Assembly: GCA_964483375.1 (NCBI GenBank)
Contig: CAZABJ010000033.1
Location: forward strand, 1 to 31,331
From: JAUIEH01 sp964483375
GTDB taxonomy: Bacteria > Pseudomonadota > Alphaproteobacteria > Caulobacterales > Maricaulaceae
Direction: 5' to 3'
Length of the DNA: 31,331 bases
The position numbers and the translations under genes were made by a program. Every line of letters starts with the position of its first letter. Positions within the stretch are counted from its first letter, which is position 1. Below, one piece after another: positions 15,809 through 24,476 of this stretch. The notes beneath the pieces were generated by a model. It was not told the DNA's origin. It saw only the letters and a program-made list of their open reading frames with translations, and ran no database searches.

Positions 15809-15878
15809 TCGGTTCAGCTTGCATGAGAGGCGTTGCGGAGCCAGCATCCGCGACCCCGCCCGCAAGGAGTGCCGAGCC

Positions 15879-18530
15879 ATGCGCACCGACGAACCGCGCC
15901 CGATCCGCCTGTCCGACTACCGACCGCCCGACTTCACGATCGAAGAGGTCGCGCTGGAAGTGGCGCTGGACGCGGATCTGACGCGGGTCAAAGCCAAGTC
16001 TCGCGTGCGCCGGCTCGGTGCGCCGGACGCGCCGCTCAGCCTGCATGGCGAAAACCTCGAACTGGTGTCGGTCAAAATCGACCGCAAGCGCGTCGGCAAG
16101 CGGCGTCTGACGCTCAAACCCGACGGTCTCGTGATCGCCGATGCGCCGAACACGTTCACCCTTGAGATCGAGACGACGTTTTCGCCTCGAGAAAATACGG
16201 CGCTGTCGGGGATCTACTTGTCGGGCGATCGCATTTTCAGCCAATGCGAGGCCGAGGGGTTCCGGCGCATCACCTACTTCCTCGACCGCCCCGACGTGCT
16301 TGCGCGTTACAGCGTGCGCATCGAAGGCGACAAAACGGCCTTTCCCACTTTGTTATCGAACGGAAACCTGGTGCGCGCCGGAGACCTGGAAGACGGCCGA
16401 CATTTCGCCGAATGGCGCGACCCGTTCCCAAAGCCCAGCTATCTCTTCGCGTTGGTCGCCGGCGGCTTCGATCTGTTGGAAGACGAATTCGTCACCCGCT
16501 CGGGCAAAGTCACGCCTTTGAGAATCTATGTCGATCCCGGCGATGCGCCGCGGGCGACCTATGCGATGGACGCGCTCAAACGCGCGATGCTTTGGGATGA
16601 AGAAACGTTCGATCGCGAATACGACCTCGACTTGTTCATGATCGTCGCCGTGCGTGATTTCAATTTCGGCGCGATGGAGAACAAAGGTCTCAACATCTTC
16701 AATTCCTCGGTCTTGCTCGCCGATGAGGACACCGCCACCGACATTGACTATGAAGCGATCGAATCCATCGTCGCCCATGAGTATTTTCACAATTGGACCG
16801 GCAATCGGATCACGTGCCGCGATTGGTTTCAGTTGTGTCTGAAAGAGGGGCTGACGGTCTTTCGCGACCAAGCTTTTTCCGCCGATGAACGCGGGGAGGC
16901 CGTCAGTCGCATCAAGGACGTGCGCCGGCTGCGCGCCCGCCAATTCCCAGAAGACGCAGGCCCCCTCGCCCACCCGGTCAGACCGTCGCAATATTTAACC
17001 ATCGACAACTTCTACACTGCGACGGTGTATGAAAAGGGCGCAGAACTCATCCACATGCTCCGGGAGATCATCGGCCCCGAAGCCTTCCGCGCCGGCATGG
17101 ACCGATACTTCGCCGACTTTGACGGCCAAGCCGCGACGATGGAGGATTTCCTCTCGTGCTTCGCCGCGGACCTAGGCCCGCGCGCGTTCCCCTTTCTGCG
17201 CTGGTACGAGCAGCCCGGCGCTCCGCGGGTTTCAATCACCTCCCGCCATGACCCCGAAAGCGGCGTGCTCAGCGTCACCGCCGAACAATCGCCCGCACCG
17301 ACGGCCGGGGAAAAAGCGCAACCGCTTCCTATCCCCGTTCGCTTCGCGGCCTTGGCCTCCGACGGCGAGCGCCTGCCGCTGCGATATGACGGGGAAACCC
17401 GGCGCGACGTGCCGGATGAACGGGTCTTGTTGCTGGACACGCCGGTCAGAACGTGGCGGTTCGTCGGGTTTCACGGCGAGCCGCCGACACTGTCCGTGCT
17501 GCGCGGGTTTTCCGCGCCCGTCATCGCTTCCCTTTCAGAGCCCGCCGCTCACGTCGTGCGCCGCGCCGCGTGCGATGACGACGCCTTCAATCGGTGGGAA
17601 GCCGGCCAGTCGGTCCTGCGCGAGGAGTTGGTTCGCTTGACCGGCGCCGCCCGCGCCGGCGCGCCGTTGGCGGTCGCAGATGACGCTTTGGACGTTCTAA
17701 GCGCGGCGGCGAAAGACGAAAGCTTGGACCCGGCCCTGGCCGCGTTGGCGTTGAGCGTGCCGGACGCGCATGAAATCGCCATGAGCCTCGCTGAGGTCGA
17801 CCCCGACGCGATTCAGTCGGCGCGCGAAACCTTAATGGCCGAAGCCGCGCGCCGCCTCCAGCCCGCTTTGGAGGCGATCCGCCGCCGTTTGCCGCTTGAA
17901 ACCGCCTTTGCGCCCGACGCCGCCGGCGCCGGTCGGAGAGCGCTGCGCAACGTCGCTCTTCGGTTTTTGGCGGCGCTGGGGCCGGAGACCGGCGGAGCCG
18001 CGGCGCGCGAACAACTCGACGCGGCGAACAATCTCACCGACCGCTTAGCGGCGCTGGCCGCGCTCGACGTCTCCGGATCGCCGGCGTTCGACGACGCATT
18101 GGCGACGCTTTATGCAGCCTGGAAGGACCAACCGCTCCTGGTCGATAAGTGGTTCGCCGCCCAAGCCGGCGCGTCGCGCAAAGACGCGCCCGACCGGGTC
18201 CGGGCGTTGTTGGACCATGAAGCCTATGACGAACGCACCCCCAACCGCGTCCGCGCCGTTCTCGGCGTTTTTGCGCTGAGGAACCTGACGGGCTTTCACG
18301 CCGCGGACGGGCGCGGCTACACCCTCTTCATCGAACGGGTGATCGCGCTGGACAAAACCAATCCCGCCATCGCCGCACGGTTATTGGGCGCGCTTGAGAT
18401 TTGGCCGCGGCTTGAGCCCAAACGCCGCAAACTCGCCCGCGAGGCGTTGGTGCAAGCGCGCGACGCGGCCGGGGCGTCCCGCAATCTTTATGAGATCGCG
18501 ACCAAGTCCCTCGAGGCCGCGGGGGTTTAA
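15879..18530 (+). CDS. pepN: Aminopeptidase N (M1 family, PepN type)
   Basis: This 883-aa zinc aminopeptidase cleaves N-terminal residues from peptides in the cytoplasm. The exopeptidase motif GAMEN is at 264-268. The zinc site is HEYFH (300-304), with the third ligand Glu323 in KEGLTVFRD; NWTGNRITCRDWF between them is typical of the gamma-proteobacterial/alphaproteobacterial PepN branch. The DUF3458-type beta domain and helical C-terminal domain follow, giving the normal full length of about 870-890 aa. I start at ATG 15879, which has AAGGAG nine bases upstream. The frame is open to 15594, overlapping the previous gene, but without coding character. Confidence 0.97.
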   Translation: MRTDEPRPIRLSDYRPPDFTIEEVALEVALDADLTRVKAKSRVRRLGAPDAPLSLHGENLELVSVKIDRKRVGKRRLTLKPDGLVIADAPNTFTLEIETTFSPRENTALSGIYLSGDRIFSQCEAEGFRRITYFLDRPDVLARYSVRIEGDKTAFPTLLSNGNLVRAGDLEDGRHFAEWRDPFPKPSYLFALVAGGFDLLEDEFVTRSGKVTPLRIYVDPGDAPRATYAMDALKRAMLWDEETFDREYDLDLFMIVAVRDFNFGAMENKGLNIFNSSVLLADEDTATDIDYEAIESIVAHEYFHNWTGNRITCRDWFQLCLKEGLTVFRDQAFSADERGEAVSRIKDVRRLRARQFPEDAGPLAHPVRPSQYLTIDNFYTATVYEKGAELIHMLREIIGPEAFRAGMDRYFADFDGQAATMEDFLSCFAADLGPRAFPFLRWYEQPGAPRVSITSRHDPESGVLSVTAEQSPAPTAGEKAQPLPIPVRFAALASDGERLPLRYDGETRRDVPDERVLLLDTPVRTWRFVGFHGEPPTLSVLRGFSAPVIASLSEPAAHVVRRAACDDDAFNRWEAGQSVLREELVRLTGAARAGAPLAVADDALDVLSAAAKDESLDPALAALALSVPDAHEIAMSLAEVDPDAIQSARETLMAEAARRLQPALEAIRRRLPLETAFAPDAAGAGRRALRNVALRFLAALGPETGGAAAREQLDAANNLTDRLAALAALDVSGSPAFDDALATLYAAWKDQPLLVDKWFAAQAGASRKDAPDRVRALLDHEAYDERTPNRVRAVLGVFALRNLTGFHAADGRGYTLFIERVIALDKTNPAIAARLLGALEIWPRLEPKRRKLAREALVQARDAAGASRNLYEIATKSLEAAGV

Positions 18531-18588
18531 GCCAGCCCTAACGTTTTGTGCGGCAAATTGGGCGAATTCGCGAGAAGCGGGTTCGTCC

Positions 18589-20196
18589 ATGACTTTCAGA
18601 CAGCAGCGAGACCGGTTTTTGGCGTTTTCCTTCGCCGCCGCCGATCTCTTGGTTGAGACAGATGCCGCCGGCTTGGTCGGCTTCGCGCTGGGCGCGGCCT
18701 CCGGGCTTGGCGCGGAGGACGCAGATCACCTCCGCGGCGCGTCGCTCTCGAGCTTGTTCTCTAAAGCCGACCGCGCGCTCATGAACCATCTGCTCGCCTC
18801 CATCCGACCTGGGCGCCGCTTCGGGCCCGTGGTGGTCAAGCCCGCCGATGGCGGCGCTGCGGTGATGCTCCACGCCTGCACCCTGCCTTGCGCGGAAAAC
18901 CGACGGTTCTTCACGGTTTCGTATGACGCCCCCGCCTCCCCGCCGGCCGCCCGAGCGCCGCGCGACGCAGAAACCAATCTCGTCTCGCCCGAGGCTTTTG
19001 AGGACGTCGCCCGCGACAGCATCGGACGCATGCGCGCCTCGGGCAGGGACGCCCGCCTGACTTTCCTTTCGCTTGCCGATCAGACGGCGTTCTTCGCGGG
19101 GCTCGGCACGGAACAGAGCGCGGAGCTGCGCGGCCAAATCGGGGCCATTCTCCGCTCAGCGTCCGTCGGGGACGCCGCCTCTGAGGTTGGGGAAGGCCGT
19201 TACAGCGTCATCCACGACTCTGAAACCGATACCGCCGGTCTCTCAGTGGACATCGAGAACGCGACCCGCGCCGCCGACCCCGCCGGCCAGGGCCTGGCCG
19301 TTGAGAGCCAATCGGTGATCGTCGAGCAGGACTTGTCATCGGACGACGCCGCGCGCGCGCTCGTCTACACGCTCAACGCCTTTGCGGCAGGTTCAAGCGA
19401 CGCGTTGAACTTCGACACCATGCGCGACGCCATCGACGGCATGGTGAAAGCGACCGGCGCCCGCATCGTCGAATTCAAACGCGCCATCTCAGAACGCCAA
19501 GTGAGTTTCGTCGTTCAGCCCGTGGTGCATCTCAAAAGCGGGAAGGTCAGCCACTACGAACTGTTGACCCGTTTTGAGCCCGGCAAGTCGCCGTTCGAGC
19601 TGGTGGCTTTTGCCGAAAAGACCGGCATCATCGCGGAATTGGACATCGCCGTCGTGGCCGCCGCCATTGAGTTTCTCGGCAATGCGGCGCCAAAGGGTTT
19701 CCCGGGGCTGGCTGTCAACCTCTCCGGTCTCTCCATCGTCAACGACGTATTCGCCAAAGCGCTGGCGGCGCGCTTGAAGAGCGCCGCATTTCCCAAGCAG
19801 AGGCTTCATTTTGAGATCACGGAATCCTCAGAGATCACCGATCTGACCGCCGCCGACGGGGCGATACGCAAGCTTCGCGGCATGGGCCACCATGTGTGTC
19901 TTGACGACTTTGGCGCGGGCGCATCGTCGTTCCCATATCTCAGGGCGCTCGATGTGGACGGCGTTAAAATCGACGGCGAGTACGTCCGCAAAGCGCTGAG
20001 CAATAAGCGCGAAGCCCATCTTCTCAAGGCGATGGCCGGTTTGTGCCGAGATCTGGACGTCGTCACCATTGCTGAAATGGTCGAGACCCAAGATCATGTC
20101 GATCACCTTTTGAAACTTGGCGTAGACAAAGGACAAGGCTGGCTCTTTGGAAAACCAACGCCGCTATCGAAATTTTCCTCGCCAGCGGCGGCCTAG
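18589..20196 (+). CDS. EAL-domain cyclic-di-GMP phosphodiesterase with degenerate GGDEF
   Basis: This 535-aa cytoplasmic protein should hydrolyse cyclic di-GMP. Residues 1-115 look PAS-like (LVETDAAGLVGFALG). Residues about 135-215 resemble a degenerate GGDEF domain, with GEGRYSVI (201-208) where GGDEFAVL would stand, so no cyclase activity is expected. The EAL domain (about 295-530) keeps every catalytic position I can check: Glu324 (YELLTRF in place of EAL), Asn377, Glu409 in EITES, Asp439-Asp440 in DDFGAG, Lys460, Glu496 and Gln516 in KGQGWLFGKP. ATG 18589 gives the complete PAS start; a longer frame to 18394 overlaps pepN. It is followed at 37 nt by a receiver protein and then a kinase, suggesting a signalling cluster. 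Confidence 0.9.
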   Translation: MTFRQQRDRFLAFSFAAADLLVETDAAGLVGFALGAASGLGAEDADHLRGASLSSLFSKADRALMNHLLASIRPGRRFGPVVVKPADGGAAVMLHACTLPCAENRRFFTVSYDAPASPPAARAPRDAETNLVSPEAFEDVARDSIGRMRASGRDARLTFLSLADQTAFFAGLGTEQSAELRGQIGAILRSASVGDAASEVGEGRYSVIHDSETDTAGLSVDIENATRAADPAGQGLAVESQSVIVEQDLSSDDAARALVYTLNAFAAGSSDALNFDTMRDAIDGMVKATGARIVEFKRAISERQVSFVVQPVVHLKSGKVSHYELLTRFEPGKSPFELVAFAEKTGIIAELDIAVVAAAIEFLGNAAPKGFPGLAVNLSGLSIVNDVFAKALAARLKSAAFPKQRLHFEITESSEITDLTAADGAIRKLRGMGHHVCLDDFGAGASSFPYLRALDVDGVKIDGEYVRKALSNKREAHLLKAMAGLCRDLDVVTIAEMVETQDHVDHLLKLGVDKGQGWLFGKPTPLSKFSSPAAA

Positions 20197-20233
20197 CCTC
20201 TAATTATTCAGAGCGTAAGGGTTTTGCGTAAAA

Positions 20234-20764
20234 ATGTCAGGTAGTCTTGAAAAGCTTTGTGCGTTGATCGTGGATGACAACCACCACATGATCAACATCG
20301 TCAAAACCATTCTGCGCGGATTCGGACTGAAACGCTTTTATGAAGCCCGAGACGCCGCCGAAGCCTTTGACATCGTCCGCGACGAATGCGTCGACTTCAT
20401 CGTCCTAGACTATTTGATGGATTTGCTCGACGGGACGGATTTCGTGCGTCTTGTGCGGACCGGGGACGACAGCCCCAACCCCTACATCCCCATCATCATG
20501 CTCACCGCTTACTCGGAGCGCTCCAAAGTCGAAGCCGCCCGCGACGCGGGGGTGACGGAGTTCTGTTGCAAGCCCGTCACGGCTCAAGAGCTGTATCGCA
20601 AACTGGCCGCTTGCATCGAGGCGCCCCGCCCCTTTGTCCGCACGGGAAGCTATTTCGGACCATGTCGCCGGCGAAAGACTCAGGCGAACTACAACGGCCC
20701 GAAACGCCGCAAGGAAGACGATGAAGCGCCCGCAGACGAATCGCGTTCTGTGGAGAAAGCATGA
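20234..20764 (+). CDS. Single-domain response regulator with basic C-terminal tail
   Basis: This 176-aa protein is a CheY-like receiver. Acidic pocket Asp14-Asp15, phospho-acceptor Asp59 in VLDYLMD, Thr91 in MLTAY and Lys113 in CCKPV are all present. After the receiver (about 1-125) a tail with FVRTGSYFGPCRRRK and GPKRRKEDDE follows, a pattern I know from alphaproteobacterial stand-alone regulators; no DNA-binding domain is present. It lies between the EAL gene (37 nt upstream) and the histidine kinase (87 nt downstream), so it is the likely phosphorylation target of that kinase and may relay the signal to the phosphodiesterase. The 37-nt gap is AT-rich compared with the surroundings. Confidence 0.9.
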   Translation: MSGSLEKLCALIVDDNHHMINIVKTILRGFGLKRFYEARDAAEAFDIVRDECVDFIVLDYLMDLLDGTDFVRLVRTGDDSPNPYIPIIMLTAYSERSKVEAARDAGVTEFCCKPVTAQELYRKLAACIEAPRPFVRTGSYFGPCRRRKTQANYNGPKRRKEDDEAPADESRSVEKA

Positions 20765-20831
20765 TCGAATAAGCGGGATCGGTCGACGCTCAACCGGCCG
20801 TGGAATACCGTACCGCCTCGCCGACGAGGAG

Positions 20832-20845
20832 GGCGGGATCCCGCC
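20832..20845 (+). promoter_or_regulatory. 14-bp perfect palindrome in the leader of the histidine kinase gene
   Basis: GGCGGGATCCCGCC is perfectly self-complementary and sits between a GAGGAG ribosome-site-like sequence (20826-20831) and the ATG at 20852. It could fold back over the initiation region or be a protein operator. In GC-rich DNA a chance palindrome of this length is possible. Confidence 0.3.
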
Positions 20846-20851
20846 ACACGC

Positions 20852-23455
20852 ATGAGCAAAGCCAAACAGCGCAAACGACAAGCCGCCGAACGACGCACGC
20901 GCGCGGGCGCACTCAGCGGTCAGGCGCGTACCGTTCTGGGGCTCGTGTTCCTGTTCACCGCGGCATTCGTGGCCGTGATTTTGATGAAAATCAGCCAGGA
21001 GTGGGATGAGGAGCTGCGCGAAGCCGAGCTCCGCCAGGCCCGGAACGCCGCCTATTTCGCGGAGCGCGCCAACGCCAATCTCGCGCGTATCCAAGGCGCG
21101 GCTGCGGCCGCCGCCGCCGCGCTTGAGGTCGAATGGTCCCGTTCCTCTGACGCCGATCCCACCGGTCATCTGCGCAGTTTGGCCGACCGGGACGACGTGT
21201 TCACCGCCGCGCTTTTGACCGGCTATGGCGCGCCGCGCGCAGGCAGTTCCGCCGGGGTCGACGATGCGCTCGCCGAAGCCGCCGCCACCCGTCAGGGCCG
21301 CGCGGTATGGACAGCGCCCGCCGCGGACGGCGGAAGCGGCGTGTTTCTGGCCGAACGCGTGCTCTTGTCCGGCGAACCCCATTTGCTCATCGCGCGCGTC
21401 GACCCGCTCGCCCTCGCCCCGCCCGGCGCGACAGGACAAACCGTGGCGCTTGTCTCGCCCAGCGGCCGCGTGCTCGCCTCCCGTGGGGCCGGCGTGCTCC
21501 TCAGGCCTGGCGTCGCGGCGGCGGAGTACTTCGCGGTGGACGCCGAACTCGCCTCGCGGATGGGCCGCGAGCGCGGGGGCGCGCTGCCCTCCGCGGACGG
21601 CGACGAGACCGAACGTCGGATCCTGGGCGTGGCGCCCATGCCCCGCTCGGGACTTGCGATTTACGCCAGCGGGCCGAGGCTGATCGACCGCGGGGCCTGG
21701 CGACGCACGCTGGTCTTCTACCTTTTGCTGCTGGCCGCGCCGATCCTCGTGTCTGCGGGTCTTTGCGCCGTCCTCTTGATGCAGATGGATAACATCCGCC
21801 AAGCCCGCGCGGCGCTGCAGGAAAGCGAACAACGCCTGACGCTCGCGATCGACGGGGCGCGTTGCGGGGTGTGGGATTGGGACGTGGCGAACGACGCGGT
21901 CTACGTCACCCAGTCGCTCGCGCGCATGTTGGGCATGCGCGAGCCGGCGAACCTGTCGAGCTCGGAGTTTTTGGGCCTCATCCGCCGCGAGGATCAGGAG
22001 GATGTGAAGGTCGCCATTCGCGGGGCGCCGGGCAATGGCGAGGTCGACGTCGAATTCCGCGCCACCAGTTTGCCGGTTTGGCTGCATATGCGCGGCCGCC
22101 CCTGGACGGGCGTGGATGGGCAATTGTCCGGACGCATCGTCGGCGTGGCCATCGACGTCACCGAACAAAAAGGCGCTCAAGCTCGCGTGGTGGCGGCCCA
22201 GGCGCGCCTCGACAGAGCGCTTGAATCCATGGGCGAGTCTTTCGCGCTGTATGACGCGCGACGCCGTCTTGTGATGTCCAACCCGAAATTTCGCGATTTC
22301 TTCCACTTGGACGGCAAGCTGGTGAAAACCGGCGCGGCGCAAGAAATGCTGGAACTCGCCGCCCGGGCGGCCATCAAGACCGAACATAACGGCGCTGAAG
22401 CGGGCGCGCGCGAGCTCGAACTCGCCGACGGTCGATGGGTCTATTTCACCGAACGGCGCACCGAAGACGGCGGCCTTGTGACCATCGGCACGGACATCAC
22501 CGCGCTGAAGCAGCAAGAGACCCAGCTCATAGAAAACGACAAGCGTCTGCGAAAGACGGTCACCGATTTGCGGCAGGCCCAAGACCGGCTCGCCGAACTC
22601 GCACGCAGTTACGAGCGGGAAAAGATCCGCGCCCAAGAGGCGAACCGCACCAAGTCGGAATTCCTGGCGAATATGAGCCACGAATTGCGGACGCCGCTAA
22701 ACGCCATCAACGGGTTTTCCGACGTCATGATTCAACAGATGTTCGGGCCGCTAGGCGACGCTCGCTACGAAGAATATGCGCGGGACATCCTCGCCTCAGG
22801 CCAGCATTTGCTGGCGCTCATTAACGATGTGTTGGACATGTCGCGCATCGAAGCGGGGAAAATGCAGCTCTCCCCCGAACCCGTTTTCCCCGACGAAATC
22901 GCCGAACAATGCGCCCGCTTCATCCGAGGAAAAGCCAAAGAGGCCGACCTGGAACTGGTGATCGACGTCGGCGAGCTGCCCCAAATTGAAGCCGATGCCC
23001 GGGCGATCAAACAAGTTCTTTTGAACCTCTTGTCGAATGCGGTGAAGTTCACCCCTGAAGGCGGGCGCGTGACGTTGAGCGCGCGGCGCGACGCGACGGG
23101 GATCGCTTTCAGCGTCACAGACACCGGCATCGGCATCGGCGCAGAGGATCTGCCGCGCATCGGCAAACCCTTCGAGCAGATTGAGAACCAGACCTCAAAG
23201 TCCCATCCCGGCTCGGGCCTCGGCCTCGCTTTGTCCAAATCCCTCGTGGAGATGCATGGCGGAGAGCTATCGATTGAAAGCGCGCTCGGCGAAGGCACCA
23301 CGGTGTCGTTCCGCGTGCCGTTCAAACATGAGCCGTCGAGCGAAGAACCGGCCGCGCCGCCACAGGACGCTGTGTTTGAAGCGGAAGAGGACGACTATGC
23401 CGGCCGCGACGAGGAGGACGGCGACGACGATCGCGCCGCCCGCGCGGTCAACTGA
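20852..23455 (+). CDS. Membrane sensor histidine kinase with two PAS-like regions (PleC/DivJ-type core)
   Basis: This 867-aa inner-membrane kinase has a basic N-terminus, TM1 (about 29-46), a periplasmic sensor of about 240 residues and TM2 (about 288-310). Two PAS-like cytoplasmic regions follow (about 325-440 and 450-550), then a coiled coil (552-600). The HisKA box FLANMSHELRTPLNAINGFSD has phospho-accepting His610, followed by QQMFGPLGDARYEEYARDILASGQHLLALINDVLDMSRIEAG in the style of PleC/DivJ. The ATPase domain keeps Asn729 (LLSNAVKFTP), DTGIGIG (757-763) and GSGLGLALSK (787-796). No receiver is attached; the acidic tail (841-867) is unstructured. The separate receiver protein just upstream is its probable partner. 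A long antisense frame covers it but has no recognisable family. Confidence 0.9.
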   Translation: MSKAKQRKRQAAERRTRAGALSGQARTVLGLVFLFTAAFVAVILMKISQEWDEELREAELRQARNAAYFAERANANLARIQGAAAAAAAALEVEWSRSSDADPTGHLRSLADRDDVFTAALLTGYGAPRAGSSAGVDDALAEAAATRQGRAVWTAPAADGGSGVFLAERVLLSGEPHLLIARVDPLALAPPGATGQTVALVSPSGRVLASRGAGVLLRPGVAAAEYFAVDAELASRMGRERGGALPSADGDETERRILGVAPMPRSGLAIYASGPRLIDRGAWRRTLVFYLLLLAAPILVSAGLCAVLLMQMDNIRQARAALQESEQRLTLAIDGARCGVWDWDVANDAVYVTQSLARMLGMREPANLSSSEFLGLIRREDQEDVKVAIRGAPGNGEVDVEFRATSLPVWLHMRGRPWTGVDGQLSGRIVGVAIDVTEQKGAQARVVAAQARLDRALESMGESFALYDARRRLVMSNPKFRDFFHLDGKLVKTGAAQEMLELAARAAIKTEHNGAEAGARELELADGRWVYFTERRTEDGGLVTIGTDITALKQQETQLIENDKRLRKTVTDLRQAQDRLAELARSYEREKIRAQEANRTKSEFLANMSHELRTPLNAINGFSDVMIQQMFGPLGDARYEEYARDILASGQHLLALINDVLDMSRIEAGKMQLSPEPVFPDEIAEQCARFIRGKAKEADLELVIDVGELPQIEADARAIKQVLLNLLSNAVKFTPEGGRVTLSARRDATGIAFSVTDTGIGIGAEDLPRIGKPFEQIENQTSKSHPGSGLGLALSKSLVEMHGGELSIESALGEGTTVSFRVPFKHEPSSEEPAAPPQDAVFEAEEDDYAGRDEEDGDDDRAARAVN

Positions 23456-23490
23456 ACGCTGCGCAGACCCGCGATCTCGGTGGCGCGCGC

Positions 23491-24024
23491 TTAGTCGCCT
23501 GGCGGGATAGCTTCCCGCTCGGGTCGCCCTCGCCGCCTGCGCGGGCCACCTTCCTCTCGCAGCCGTTGCGCCAAATCGCGGCGCGCATCGGGGGGGAGGC
23601 CTTCCAGAATATCAACGACGATCTCCTCGCCGCGGGAGCGCACGGCTTGGTCTGCGGCGCGGTAGGTTTCCAAGGCGGCGAGCGCCGCCTCTCGATCGAA
23701 GTCTTCGGCCAACAAGACCTGCAGCGCTTCCCGCCGCGCCGCAAAGCGGGTGCGCAACAGGCCTCGCGCGTCCCTTCCCTCCTGCCGGAGAACCCTGACC
23801 GCGGCTCTGCGATACGCTGGCGGCAACGCGTCGATCACCGCGCGAGGAGAAATGTCGACGCCCCCCCTTCGCCCGCGATCGCCTTGCGGGGCGACCGTCT
23901 CGGCTGTGGCGCTGGTCAACCGAACGCCTGCGGCGTGGCCGCCGATCAGAAGCCCGGCGATCAGCGCATTACCCATCAGGGACACCACCAAAGCGACGTC
24001 GCGCCAGCGCAAACTGCCCGCCAT
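23491..24024 (-). CDS. Membrane-tethered periplasmic heavy-metal-sensor-like protein (CnrX/CpxP-like)
   Basis: This 177-aa protein has one N-terminal membrane anchor (about 9-30, no cleavage site visible) and a helical periplasmic domain (about 55-155) rich in Arg, Ala, Leu and Glu. Motifs such as DALPPAYRRAAVRVLRQE and GLPPDARRDLAQRL match the periplasmic metal-resistance sensor fold (CnrX, CpxP, Spy relatives). It lacks cysteine, and its only histidine is near the anchor, so it does not carry an obvious Ni/Co site. Arg-Gly-rich segments flank the domain (GDRGRRGG near 48-55 and PRRRRGRP near the end). ATG 24024 follows the anti-sigma stop by 2 nt, with GAGGAAAG as ribosome site, so the two are coupled. 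By analogy with CnrX it would sense a periplasmic signal and control the anti-sigma protein. Confidence 0.72.
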   Translation of the reverse strand: MAGSLRWRDVALVVSLMGNALIAGLLIGGHAAGVRLTSATAETVAPQGDRGRRGGVDISPRAVIDALPPAYRRAAVRVLRQEGRDARGLLRTRFAARREALQVLLAEDFDREAALAALETYRAADQAVRSRGEEIVVDILEGLPPDARRDLAQRLREEGGPRRRRGRPEREAIPPGD

Positions 24025-24026
24025 GC

Positions 24027-24464
24027 CTAGCTTTCCTCGTAGCTAAATCCCGGATCCGCGCCGGAGAACGCCGCCGCCCAAAGCGCTTCGGCCGCATCCT
24101 GATGGCTCGCGCGCCCGCCGAGTTGGTAGCCCGTCAATACGCCGATGCTCATCATCACCGCCAACGCCACCCCAAGCGCCGGCCGCGCCGCGCCCATCCC
24201 GCCAAGCCAGGCTGAGAGCCCGCCAGACCGCGCCGGCGCCTGAGGCGCGGCGGCGAGCACGCGCAGGCGGAGCGCTTCGCTCGGCGCGCCCTCCTGGGAT
24301 GTCGCCAACAGAGCGTCGAGCGCGCGCGCATCGGCAAGGGCGTCAGCCGTCAGCACAGGATTGGAGGCGGCGAAGGCTTCAGCGTCTGCGCGTTCGCCCT
24401 CCGGCCAGCGCTTGGGATCGCCGCCATACGCCTCCAACAGTTCCTGAAAACGCGTCTCGTTCAT
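24027..24464 (-). CDS. Membrane anti-sigma factor candidate (CnrY-like position)
   Basis: This 145-aa protein has a soluble N-terminal helical region (1-75, starting RFQELLEAYGGDPKRWPEGERADAEAF) on the cytoplasmic side, one membrane segment (about 93-115) and a short periplasmic tail. It has no zinc-binding anti-sigma motif (no HxxxCxxC), unlike ZAS proteins. Position directly after the sigma gene, single membrane span and small size make an anti-sigma role the best inference, but I do not recognise a named domain. ATG 24464 has a perfect AAGGAGG ribosome site that overlaps the TAA stop of the sigma gene, 12 nt away. It should hold the sigma factor at the membrane until a periplasmic signal arrives. 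Confidence 0.65.
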   Translation of the reverse strand: MNETRFQELLEAYGGDPKRWPEGERADAEAFAASNPVLTADALADARALDALLATSQEGAPSEALRLRVLAAAPQAPARSGGLSAWLGGMGAARPALGVALAVMMSIGVLTGYQLGGRASHQDAAEALWAAAFSGADPGFSYEES

Positions 24465-24476
24465 GAAGAGGCCTCC

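Noticed and set aside
15594..15878. In-frame 95-codon extension of pepN over the preceding gene
   Set aside because: AAGGAG just before ATG 15879 and alignment with the usual PepN N-terminus favour the shorter protein; the extension is Ser/Arg/Pro-rich shadow sequence.
20405..22681. 758-aa open frame on the minus strand opposite the receiver and histidine kinase genes
   Set aside because: It has low-complexity Arg/Gly/His content and no family resemblance, while the plus strand has complete receiver and kinase motifs.
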